DNA from: Rickettsiales bacterium
Lineage (GTDB): Bacteria; Pseudomonadota; Alphaproteobacteria; Rs-D84
DNA length: 64,000 bases
Assembly: GCA_031266915.1 (NCBI GenBank)
Contig: JAISAB010000007.1
Coordinates: 1-64,000, forward strand
Direction: 5' to 3'
The notes under the pieces were generated by a model that was not told the origin of the DNA, made no database searches, and saw only the letters and a list, made by a program, of their open reading frames with translations. How positions within the stretch are numbered: position 1 is the first letter of the stretch; every line of letters begins with the position of its first letter. Position numbers and translations under genes: made by a program. Of the stretch, positions 49,817-58,582 are shown in pieces.

Positions 49817-50830
49817 CTAATTTTTTATCCCGGCTTTTCTTTTCAGCGATTCGAAATTCAGCCTGCGGCGCATGTTGTGCGAGCACGCGTGGCGCATCCA
49901 TCCGTTCGCCGCCGCTATCTGTCCGCGGATCTCGTCCGCGCGTTCAGGCGGAATTTCTGGCAGCTTGCCGATGGCCAGCATTTTCTTTTTGATTCGTTTC
50001 ATCGTCCTTTTGCGCAGCAGCACGAAATCCCGGAAATGTCTGTATCCCACAAAGTCCACGCCGTCGGATACGCGCGCTATCTCGCATTTCGAGAAAGTCA
50101 GCCCCAGCCGCCGTGCGATGAAATCGCGGATTTTTTCGCGCCATTCGCGCAGCTGGGCCTTGTCGTCCGCAAACAGCAGAAAGTCGTCGCAATATCGCAG
50201 ATAGCGATTCGCGTGCAGGATTGACCTGACGAAAATATCCAGCTGGTGCAGATACAGGTTGCCCAGCCATTGGCTGCACAGGTTGCCTATCGGAACATTC
50301 CGCCCGCCCGGGACGGAATATATTATGTCGCGCAGTATCTCCAGCATCCGCGCGTCAGGCACCGACTGTCCCGCGATTTCGAACATTATGTCGTGGCTTA
50401 TGCTGGGATAGAATTTGCGTATGTCGCACTTCAGAACGAATTCGCTTTTGCGCGCGAAATCCATGGCGCGCGCGCTGGCCGCGTGAAGCCCGCGCCCAGG
50501 AATGCAGGCGTACGAATCGCGGATGAATTCCCGCCGCCAAATCGGCGCCAGAATGTTCATAATCGCGTGATGGACTATTCTGTCCGGGCAAAAGGGCAGG
50601 ATGTATATCGTGCGCTTTTTGGGGTCGGTTATTTCCATAGTGCGGTAATCTGACGTGCGGAATTCTCCGGCCGCGACGATGCAGCGCAGTTTTTCCAGAT
50701 TTTCATCGGAATTTTTCATGAATCGCGCGACCGCCGGATTCTTAAGCCGTCCGCGCGATGCATTCGCCAGCGCGACCGCGAAGTTGTCCGGCGATATGAA
50801 TTCATCCCAAAGCGCGCCGCCGGCCTTCAT
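49817..50830 (-). CDS. DGR reverse transcriptase
   Basis: LKCDIRKFYPSISHDIM, VPIGNLCSQWLGNLYLHQLD, RYLRYCDDFLLFADD, VSDGVDFVGYRHF; IGNxxSQ motif typical of DGR RTs. Confidence 0.95.
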   Translation of the reverse strand: MKAGGALWDEFISPDNFAVALANASRGRLKNPAVARFMKNSDENLEKLRCIVAAGEFRTSDYRTMEITDPKKRTIYILPFCPDRIVHHAIMNILAPIWRREFIRDSYACIPGRGLHAASARAMDFARKSEFVLKCDIRKFYPSISHDIMFEIAGQSVPDARMLEILRDIIYSVPGGRNVPIGNLCSQWLGNLYLHQLDIFVRSILHANRYLRYCDDFLLFADDKAQLREWREKIRDFIARRLGLTFSKCEIARVSDGVDFVGYRHFRDFVLLRKRTMKRIKKKMLAIGKLPEIPPERADEIRGQIAAANGWMRHACSHNMRRRLNFESLKRKAGIKN

Positions 50831-51126
50831 GAGAAAGTGAAGTATTTGTCTATCTTCACTATCTTGGCGCGGAACGGCATTTTGTCCGCGTACTTTTCAC
50901 ATTGGTCCATCAGGACCGCGCTGCCCGTGAACAGTATGCACAGCTGGCCGTCCATCTCGAACTGCAGATGCAGGCACATCGCGCCGATGTTGCGTTTTGA
51001 CGCTATCGTCTTGTGCGCGCGGATTATCAGCGGCTTGTTCAAGATTTCTTCCATGCGTTTTTTCACGCCCTCCATCGCCGGCGATATTTCGGCGAAATCC
51101 GAAAATGAATGCAATTCCTGATTCAT
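50827..51126 (-). CDS. DGR-adjacent small protein, possible accessory factor
   Basis: MNQELHSFSDFAEISPAMEGVKKRMEEILNKPLIIRAHKTIASKRNIGAMCLHLQFEMDGQLCILFTGSAVLMDQCEKYADKMPFRAKIVKIDKYFTFS; 4-nt overlap with the RT start. Confidence 0.75.
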   Translation of the reverse strand: MNQELHSFSDFAEISPAMEGVKKRMEEILNKPLIIRAHKTIASKRNIGAMCLHLQFEMDGQLCILFTGSAVLMDQCEKYADKMPFRAKIVKIDKYFTFS

Positions 51127-51146
51127 TACGTTTCCTTTTTGCTTTC

Positions 51147-51182
51147 AAGGCCCCGGGCGGCGTGATGCCGCGGCGGGGCCTT
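51147..51182 (-). terminator. Strong hairpin between TR and accessory ORF (no U-run)
   Basis: AGGCCCCGCCGCGGCatcacGCCGCCCGGGGCCT on minus strand, just upstream of AAAAAGGAAACGTAATG. Confidence 0.5.
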
Positions 51183-51321
51183 CCCGGTAATCGTGTTTTT
51201 CCGAACCGCCCCGCGTATATGCGGGACATACGAAAGGGCCGCGCGCCCAGCCCTGACAGGCTTTACATGGCGGCATACTGCCGCCGCCCCCCGGGTCGGC
51301 GAAACTTGTTTCCCGCAGGTA

Positions 51322-51451
51322 TCGAACGCCGCGAGCAACGCCGACCGGAAGTCGGAATTGTTGTTGGCGTTGTTCGCGCAATTGTTCGCACAATTGTTCG
51401 CGCAATTGGCGGCCGTGCTGTTCGAGTTGTTGAAGACCCAACCGGCAGCAC
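51322..51451 (-). other. DGR template repeat (TR), non-coding
   Basis: Minus-strand AAC/AAT-rich sequence (GWVFNNSNSTAANCANNCANNCANNANNNSDFRSALLAAFD if translated), 130 bp matching VR. Confidence 0.95.
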
Positions 51452-51796
51452 GCAACGCGTACGGCGAAGCGGCCCGCAGCCCACGCCGTTTCTGGCGCAG
51501 AAACATTATCGGTGAAAACAAACATCCGCGCACTCGGATTATTTTAGAAAAAGGAAATAAATCCAAAGATTTGTGTACAATAATTGGTAATAATGGGAAA
51601 GGTTCGCAATTTTTTGGCCTGATTCGCATGGCAATCATAAATCGGAAGCAGGGTATTTATCCGATAAAACCCCATTTCATATTCAAATGATATTTTCGAA
51701 CGCAAATGACATAAAATTCATAATTCAATATAAAAAATATTGAAATTTTCATAAATTCCTAATAAAATGTCTTACATCGCATAAGGGTATTTCGCC

Positions 51797-52225
51797 ATGA
51801 GTCGCACTTTTGATTTAGCCGACAAGCTGATTTATTATACTTTGGTTTATTTGGATAAAAACGGCGCAACCCGTATTTCCAAACTTTGCGATAATATGAA
51901 AAAAGATTTGAAATTCGACGACTGGGAACGGGCTGTTTATCCCAAGACCGGCAACGTTCGCTGGGATAGAATGCTGTTGTCGTTTTCGTTGGATTTGGAC
52001 AAGGCCGGATGGATTGCGAAAAGACGCAAAGTCTGGGATATTACGCCCAAAGGCAAGCAGGCACTGGGCGAGCTGCGCGAACCGTCGAAATTGCGCCAGG
52101 AAGCGGCGCGGATGTATAAAATATGGAACGCTATCCCGCGTGAAGAGCTGCTGCGCCGCAAGGCGGCGGAAAAAGCTGCCAAAGCAAATGCGGATAATGC
52201 CGGGTTGGCCAAAAGCAAGCCATGA
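51797..52225 (+). CDS. Winged-helix (Mrr-N-like) protein
   Basis: DKNGATRISKLCDNMKKDLKFDDWERAVYPKTGNVRWDRMLLSFSLDLDKAGWIAKRRKVWDITPKGKQAL. Confidence 0.6.
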   Translation: MSRTFDLADKLIYYTLVYLDKNGATRISKLCDNMKKDLKFDDWERAVYPKTGNVRWDRMLLSFSLDLDKAGWIAKRRKVWDITPKGKQALGELREPSKLRQEAARMYKIWNAIPREELLRRKAAEKAAKANADNAGLAKSKP

Positions 52226-53547
52226 AAGTTTATCTGAAGCAGAATGTTTACGAAGCCGCGGTCGATAGAATCAAGTTTTGCTTTGATAATTTCGAAAATG
52301 TCCTTGTCGCGTTCAGCGGCGGAAAAGACAGCGGCGTTCTTTTGAACATATGCTATGGCTGCGCGCGCGAATCGGGAATGCTGCATAAAATGGCGGTTTA
52401 TCATATCGACTATGAAGCGCAATATCAAAAGACAACGGAATATGTAACGGAAACGTTTAATTCGTTCGAAGGCATCCGAAAATTTTGGCTGTGCCTGCCT
52501 ATATCGGCGCAATGCGCGATAAATATGCGAAATCCCGGCGTTTGGTTTCCGTGGGACAGGGAAGAGCAGGATATTTGGGTTCGTCCGATTCCCGAGCACG
52601 AGGCTGTGATTCATCAGCACAATGCCCCTTTTCACTTTAATGAAAGAGCCTCTGATTACGAGATGCAGGACATTTTCTGTCAGTGGTTTTCCAGGAAATA
52701 CGGAACAACGGCCATACTGATAGGCATCAGGACGGACGAAAGTCTGGTGCGGTATCGCATAATTGCCAGCGACCGCAAAACAAACACATATGGAAATAAT
52801 CAATGGATGACCGGCGTCGGGGACGGCTTGACTTACAAGGCGTATCCGATTTACGATTGGTCGACCAAGGATATTTGGACGGCGAACGCGAAATTCGGAT
52901 TCGCGTACAACAGGCTTTACGATTTGATGTACCAGGCCGGCGTCAAAATCGATAATATGCGCGTGGCCAGTCCGTTCAACGACTGCGCAGTGACCAGTCT
53001 GAAATTGTACAAGGTCATCGAACCGGATACATGGGCGCGCTTGGTCGGCCGGGTAAACGGCGTCAACTTTTCAGGGATTTATGGCGGAACGACGGCTATG
53101 GGGTGGCGCAGGATACAGCTGCCCCAAGGGTACACTTGGAAAAAATACTGCCGGTTTTTATTGAATTCGCTGGACGACGACGTGCGCAGAAATTATGAGA
53201 AAAAGCTGAGGGTAAGCATAGATTTCTGGAAGCGCAAGGGCGGCGTTTTGTTAGAGAATACCGTTCGGGAAATCGAAAAATCCAAAATTTCTTTCAAAAA
53301 CAAAGGACGCGTCAGCAAAATGTCCGACAAAGACGTGATTACGTTTAACGAATACCCCGATGATTTGGATATAGCGGATTTCAAAAGCGTGCCGACGTAC
53401 AAGCGCATGTGCATATGTATCTTGAAGAACGATTATTTCTGCAAATATATGGGATTTGCCGCGACTTCGAAAGAAGTTCGCCTGCGGAAAGCGGCGATGG
53501 ACAAATATAAAAACTTATGGTGTAAAAATGAAAAGCCCCGTTTATAG
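52222..53547 (+). CDS. IbrA-like PAPS-reductase-family (DUF3440-type) protein
   Basis: NVLVAFSGGKDSGVLLNICYGCARE (PP-loop SGGKDS); GIRTDESLVRYRII; 4-nt overlap with upstream ORF. Confidence 0.85.
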   Translation: MKVYLKQNVYEAAVDRIKFCFDNFENVLVAFSGGKDSGVLLNICYGCARESGMLHKMAVYHIDYEAQYQKTTEYVTETFNSFEGIRKFWLCLPISAQCAINMRNPGVWFPWDREEQDIWVRPIPEHEAVIHQHNAPFHFNERASDYEMQDIFCQWFSRKYGTTAILIGIRTDESLVRYRIIASDRKTNTYGNNQWMTGVGDGLTYKAYPIYDWSTKDIWTANAKFGFAYNRLYDLMYQAGVKIDNMRVASPFNDCAVTSLKLYKVIEPDTWARLVGRVNGVNFSGIYGGTTAMGWRRIQLPQGYTWKKYCRFLLNSLDDDVRRNYEKKLRVSIDFWKRKGGVLLENTVREIEKSKISFKNKGRVSKMSDKDVITFNEYPDDLDIADFKSVPTYKRMCICILKNDYFCKYMGFAATSKEVRLRKAAMDKYKNLWCKNEKPRL

Positions 53548-54061
53548 CGTGATAAGCGTTCCAGTCGAACAAATACAGGCGAATGCCTATAACCCGAATA
53601 TGGTGGCCCCGCCGGAAATGGACTTGTTGTACAAAAGCATCAAGGAAGACGGATATACCATGCCGATTGTCTGCTATCGTCTGGCCGACGGCCGCTATGA
53701 AATCGTGGACGGGTTTCATCGCTATATGGTCATGCGCACTCACAGCGATATTTACGAGCGCGAAGGCGGAAAAATGCCCGTCGTCGTCATCGACAGGGAC
53801 ATATCCAACCGAATGGCGTCGACAATCCGGCATAACCGCGCCCGCGGTTCTCACAGCATAGAACTTATGGTAAATATAGTGCGGGATTTGGTCGCCGGCG
53901 GCATGTCCGACGCGTGGATTATGAACAACATAGGCATGGATACGAACGAGCTGCTGCGGCTGAAACAAATCAGCGGATTGCAGAGCCTTTTTGCCGACCG
54001 TGAATTCAGCAAATCATGGGTCGCGGACATTAAAAAGACTTATGCAAAAAAACAGTCCTGA
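53528..54061 (+). CDS. IbrB-like ParB/sulfiredoxin-fold protein
   Basis: VPVEQIQANAYNPNMVAPPEMDLLYKSIKEDGYTMPIVCYRLADGRYEIVDGFHRYMVMRTHSDI...NRARGSHSIELM. Confidence 0.85.
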   Translation: MKSPVYSVISVPVEQIQANAYNPNMVAPPEMDLLYKSIKEDGYTMPIVCYRLADGRYEIVDGFHRYMVMRTHSDIYEREGGKMPVVVIDRDISNRMASTIRHNRARGSHSIELMVNIVRDLVAGGMSDAWIMNNIGMDTNELLRLKQISGLQSLFADREFSKSWVADIKKTYAKKQS

Positions 54062-54066
54062 CCATA

Positions 54067-54423
54067 TTATTCCGGAATATCACGAAGCGATTTTATAAGG
54101 TTCAGCGCGATAATCAATTCCCTGCGATTCAGGCTGCGAAGGGCACGGGCAGCTTCGATGAATGTTTGCGCGTCTTCTTCCTTGACGAAACCATTGGGGT
54201 CAAAGTCAATCAGCTCTGGCAATGGGACCCTTAAGGCATGGGCGACAGCGCTTAACGTGGTAATTTTGGCGTCGACTTTTCCTTGTTCGATATTAGAAAT
54301 CGTATTTAAAATTCTCTTCGATGTGGCGGCAATATCGCCCTGGGTCATGCCGCGTTCTTTGCGAATAAAAGCCACTCTTGCTCCAATGCTATAGAGCAAA
54401 TATTTATCATTGTTCAAACTCAT
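54067..54423 (-). CDS. XRE-family HTH regulator
   Basis: GARVAFIRKERGMTQGDIAATSKRILNTISNIEQGKVDAKITTLSAVAHALRVPL. Confidence 0.9.
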   Translation of the reverse strand: MSLNNDKYLLYSIGARVAFIRKERGMTQGDIAATSKRILNTISNIEQGKVDAKITTLSAVAHALRVPLPELIDFDPNGFVKEEDAQTFIEAARALRSLNRRELIIALNLIKSLRDIPE

Positions 54424-54530
54424 TCGTAATCCTTTGTATTATGATACTAAGCCAAAGAACGCGATATTTCAACCTCAATCGCGAATGATATTGACATTTG
54501 CGGTTATGTGTTATTAAATGGGCGTGGCAT

Positions 54531-54607
54531 CGGGGTGTAGCTCAGACTGGTAGAGTACTTGCATGGGGTGCAAGGGGTCGCAGGTTCGATTCCTGTCACC
54601 CCGACCA
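54531..54607 (+). tRNA. tRNA-Pro (GGG)
   Basis: CGGGGTG/CACCCCG acceptor + ACCA; anticodon stem CTTGC-ATGGGGT-GCAAG. Confidence 0.92.
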
Positions 54608-54807
54608 CCGATTTTCGTTATCGCGCGCGAAGCGCACGATTAAGAAAATCGAGTGCCACACGAAGTTTTAACGAAGTGTGGCGAAAACTGAAAATTCAGT
54701 GTCCACCGTAGCCTTGGCGTAGGCAGACTGTTCGAAAATTCTAAAATCATCCTGTATTGCGGCTGTTATCGTTCAAAGCACGCTGTACGCTGGTTTCGCC
54801 TTTCCAT

Positions 54808-54930
54808 TGACTTTCAGGCGATTTTTTGATATAATGCGATACACAAACAAAGGTGGATTTATCCGCCGTTTTTTATTTTATCCCGCGCACGGCCTGCGCG
54901 GGATTTTTCATATAACAAAAAGGATGAAAA
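54808..54930 (+). promoter_or_regulatory. Sigma70 promoter followed by two tandem terminator-like hairpins before the RBS
   Basis: TTGACT-16-TATAAT; GGTGGAtttaTCCGCCGTTTTTTATTTT; CCCGCGCAcggccTGCGCGGGATTTTT; AAAAAGGATGAAAAATG. Confidence 0.7.
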
Positions 54931-55560
54931 ATGGAACCTACTTATGTATCGGCTTTTAAAGGCTTCGGCAATAATGCAATGTATGTGGCAAGCGACGGAA
55001 ATATTTATGAGCACAGTGGTGGCACAATTGCTTGGCGGAACAATAACCCTGGAAATTTGCGGGCATATAAATCCGTATTCGGGCGTGGTGCAATCGGTAC
55101 GGGAGGCGGTGCAACAAAAGATGGGGTGCCAGGGTTTGCGATATTCCCAGACAGAGCAACCGGTTGGAACGCAATGGTTGGTTTGTTGTCAGAGCCCATG
55201 TATCAAAAACTAACGATTACCGAGGCCATTAGGAAATATGCGCCGGAAATCGAGAATGACGTGGAGGCTTATTTAAAGTTCTTGGAATCTAAAACCGGCT
55301 TTCCGCGTATGACGCCAATGAATAATTTGTCAAAAGATAACTTGATGGCGCTGGCGCAAGCAATGAGAATACATGAATCAAGCAAGGCGGGAAAAGTACG
55401 CCTTGTTCCGAAAAGCGAAACATACATTTGGGTGACAGCTGGCGACCACAAGGTTCGGCCCGAACACAACGCGCTGGACGGACAAGAAAGAAGTTGGTAT
55501 GATGACCCGCATCCAGGTGAAGAATACGGGTGCAGATGCAGTGCCAAAGCAGTTGATTAA
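54931..55560 (+). CDS. Lysozyme-like (NNPGNLR) domain fused to phage MuF-type head-protein C-terminus
   Basis: WRNNNPGNLRAYKSVFGRGAIG...; WVTAGDHKVRPEHNALDGQERSWYDDPHPGEEYGCRCSA. Confidence 0.75.
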   Translation: MEPTYVSAFKGFGNNAMYVASDGNIYEHSGGTIAWRNNNPGNLRAYKSVFGRGAIGTGGGATKDGVPGFAIFPDRATGWNAMVGLLSEPMYQKLTITEAIRKYAPEIENDVEAYLKFLESKTGFPRMTPMNNLSKDNLMALAQAMRIHESSKAGKVRLVPKSETYIWVTAGDHKVRPEHNALDGQERSWYDDPHPGEEYGCRCSAKAVD

Positions 55561-56113
55561 ATATTTCTCAATCTTAATATTGTGCACGTCATGCGCTGGT
55601 GGGCTTGCGTATGATGGTTATGAAGAAAGCACGGATATTTGCAATGGTGATGCCATTTATGACTTTGATGACGGATTGCCAAAAAAACCGAACTTTTCAG
55701 AAGTTTTTAATGTGATGGATAAATCCTGCATTGTGGATGGGGTATCCAGAAAAGATACATTTTTTATCGATATGGATGCCGATAGGAAAAAAGAAAAAAT
55801 AATCCGCGGCACTTATTCCCGTTGGGATGACCTGGGGTATTATTTTTATGAAATATATGCTGATGATAGAAAAATTGCTGATTTAAGAACGATAGATTCG
55901 GTTTCTGCTTCTTTGGAAGCTTATAGATTTCAATTGAATCCATTTGTATTGATAAAAGCGTCGCGTCCATCAAAAGGAAGCTGGTTCGAAGGTGGTTGGC
56001 AAAAGCCAACCCAGGCAAAAATAGAAAAATTCCAAATTATAAACGACAAACTGGAAAAAATATCCGAATCGCCCGGCGGCGTTCTGTGCGACGTCCGGGA
56101 ATTGTTGTTATAA
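55553..56113 (+). CDS. Putative lipoprotein (TTG start), possible cognate immunity/inhibitor
   Basis: LIKYFSILILCTSCAGGLAYDGYEESTD; TTG overlaps the upstream stop region. Confidence 0.55.
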   Translation: MIKYFSILILCTSCAGGLAYDGYEESTDICNGDAIYDFDDGLPKKPNFSEVFNVMDKSCIVDGVSRKDTFFIDMDADRKKEKIIRGTYSRWDDLGYYFYEIYADDRKIADLRTIDSVSASLEAYRFQLNPFVLIKASRPSKGSWFEGGWQKPTQAKIEKFQIINDKLEKISESPGGVLCDVRELLL

Positions 56114-56146
56114 CGCCTGAAAAAGATATATTCCTGTCAATTGAGA

Positions 56147-56485
56147 CTAGTCCTTTAACGCGGCCAGGATTCGGCGCGCGGTGTCCAGCTTTTCATCTGA
56201 AAGGTCGCGCAGCAGCCTGACAGTTTCGACCCACAATTCCGAATCGCTTTTCTTGATTATGGCGTTGTGAAACTGCGCGAATAATTCAGACGCCGGAATG
56301 TTCAGCGCATCCGCGATGGCTATCAAAGTGCCGGCCCGCGGGTCGGCTAATCCGCGCTCTATGTTGGATATGGTGTTCAGCATTTTGCCGGACAAATCGG
56401 CCAGCTGTTGCTGACTCATGTTTCTATTTCGACGCACTTTTGCAATCCATGCGCCCATTTCTTTAGCAAAATATGCATCTTTCAT
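56147..56485 (-). CDS. XRE-family HTH regulator
   Basis: MGAWIAKVRRNRNMSQQQLADLSGKMLNTISNIERGLADPRAGTLIAIADALNI. Confidence 0.9.
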   Translation of the reverse strand: MKDAYFAKEMGAWIAKVRRNRNMSQQQLADLSGKMLNTISNIERGLADPRAGTLIAIADALNIPASELFAQFHNAIIKKSDSELWVETVRLLRDLSDEKLDTARRILAALKD

Positions 56486-56889
56486 AAGCGTTATAATACC
56501 AACTAAAATATGAATATCAACATATAAATGTGTTAAGTTACCCAGGTAATACACATTATACCATGGTAATTTTTGAAAAATATCCAGCTGATACAATCAG
56601 TTATTCCGAAATTTCCACTTGCAATCAGACAAATTTGTTTTAGGATCATCTGTGTACGCAAGTACTGATAATCCCAGAAGCCCAGGTGCAATGCCGGGAT
56701 AAATTCTGGGATTAGAATTTAAAAATAAAAAGGGGAAGGGTATATCAACTTCACGGGCCGCGCCGGCATTACTATTGGCTGGTGAGACAGTCGGTCGCAA
56801 AATAAAAAGGACGCGTATTGCGCTCTTTTTTATCATATTGCGCGATTGTATGCCAAAATTAGAACCACCCTGATGGGCAGTTTGAATTT

Positions 56890-56966
<77 letters not shown>

Positions 56967-57265
56967 GCGATGAGCTCGATTATACATGATATTTTTCCAA
57001 ATTCCAATAAATTTTGGCATACAACCGGCGGATGAGAACCGTAAAGGTTCGATATGGAGTAGATTTCACAAACAAAGTGTAGTGAAATCGTCACGAGTGG
57101 AGAGGGTTCCCGCTGCGCCGTTGGCGCGAAAGAGGGGCCAATCTTGCCGATCGTGCCTAAAGTTCCCCTCTGGCGGAAGGGTGGACGCATAGCGGTCGGA
57201 ACGGTTCTTTCGTGAATCGTAAAACAAATAAGATTAAAAATGTTTTAATTTCCTGTCAGTTGCGC

Positions 57266-57592
57266 CTAAATCTTTAAAATCTTGGCGCGGGGGTCGCCGA
57301 TATTAAGGTATTTCAGACCCAATTCCTCGACATAATCCGGCGAGTAATCCTGAATCAATTTTATATGTTTCCGAAAAGTTTCCAGTTTCGCGGTCTCGCG
57401 GTTCAACTGTTCCTGTTCCGCGTTCAAGCGCCATATGTTCACGACGAACTTCTGGACGTTCACATCGCCCCAGAATATACGCACGAACATAAATGCGGCG
57501 AATATTGCGCTTAAAACGCCTATCTTGCCGCGAAAGCCGCCTGCCCAGGCGCGGCCCAGAAATCCAAAGAAATCTTTGATTTTTTTCCTCAT
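57266..57592 (-). CDS. FtsB/DivIC-family septum formation protein
   Basis: N-terminal TM, coiled coil NAEQEQLNRETAKLETFRKHIKLIQDYSPDYVEELGLKYLNIGDPRAKIL. Confidence 0.7.
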   Translation of the reverse strand: MRKKIKDFFGFLGRAWAGGFRGKIGVLSAIFAAFMFVRIFWGDVNVQKFVVNIWRLNAEQEQLNRETAKLETFRKHIKLIQDYSPDYVEELGLKYLNIGDPRAKILKI

Positions 57593-57610
57593 AGGTGCAA
57601 TTATAGCACA

Positions 57611-58564
57611 ATGAATGATAAATTCCAAATTTTCGCCGCGCCTCTTGCTGGAATAACAGACCGGCCGTTTCGTCAGATTCTGCGCCGGTTCGCACCGACC
57701 GCGCGCCTGGTGACGGAAATGATTTCATGCCATTCTCTGGCCTGCGGGCGCAAGAATTGTTTGCGCAACTTTGACGATTATTTACCCGAAGCCCCAATCG
57801 GCGCGCAGATTTTTGGCGCGGACCCAGAACTGATGGCCGTCGCCGCCCGGATATTAGAACAGCAGGGCGCCCGCTGGATTGACATCAACATGGGGTGCCC
57901 CGTGCCCAAGGTCGCGACGCGGGCCGGCGCCGGCGCGTTTCTGATGCGCGACCATGCCTTGGCGGGCCGCATCATCAAATCGGTCGTCGATGCAGTCGAC
58001 ATTCCAGTATCCGTCAAGACCCGGCTGGGGTGGGACGACACGCACAGGGATTGGCTGAATTTAATCCGCATCGCCGGCGAAAACGGGGCGGCGTTCGCGA
58101 CCCTGCACGGGCGTACGCGGGCCCAGGGCTATGCCGGGGCGGCCGAGTTGGGGCCAAAGCCCGCGGGCCTGATTCCCATTATCGCCAACGGCGACATAAA
58201 GACCGCAGAAGACGTCGCGCGCGTCCATGCCCTGGGGTACGACGGCGCGATGATAGGGCGCGCGTTGCTGGGCAAACCGTGGCTGCTGGGGCAATTGTCG
58301 GGGGAATACTCGGGAACGCCGTCCGATTCCGAAATCGCGGCGATTGTTTTGGAACATCTGAATCTGGTTATCGAATATTACGGCGAGCGCGCGGGCGTGC
58401 CATTGTTCCGCAAGCACGCGGCCTGGTATTCGTCGGGTATGAAGAACTCGGCCGAATTCAGAATCCGGGTCAATCAAATATCCGATAGAAAGGCTTTGGA
58501 ATCGGCGATTTGTGAATTTTTGGGTTGCAACCGACGCCCGCAGGCTCTATCATTGAAATCATAA
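57611..58564 (+). CDS. dus: tRNA-dihydrouridine synthase
   Basis: APLAGITDRPFRQILRRF...INMGCPVPKVATRAGAGAFLMRD...TLHGRTRAQGYAG...IIANGDI. Confidence 0.95.
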   Translation: MNDKFQIFAAPLAGITDRPFRQILRRFAPTARLVTEMISCHSLACGRKNCLRNFDDYLPEAPIGAQIFGADPELMAVAARILEQQGARWIDINMGCPVPKVATRAGAGAFLMRDHALAGRIIKSVVDAVDIPVSVKTRLGWDDTHRDWLNLIRIAGENGAAFATLHGRTRAQGYAGAAELGPKPAGLIPIIANGDIKTAEDVARVHALGYDGAMIGRALLGKPWLLGQLSGEYSGTPSDSEIAAIVLEHLNLVIEYYGERAGVPLFRKHAAWYSSGMKNSAEFRIRVNQISDRKALESAICEFLGCNRRPQALSLKS

Positions 58565-58582
58565 ATCAAGGGGCGAAAGAAA

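Noticed and set aside
51126-51638. 170-aa minus-strand ORF spanning the TR
   Set aside because: It is Asn-rich only because the TR is AAC/AAT-rich; it has no signal peptide or start context, and the TR is best explained as non-coding template RNA
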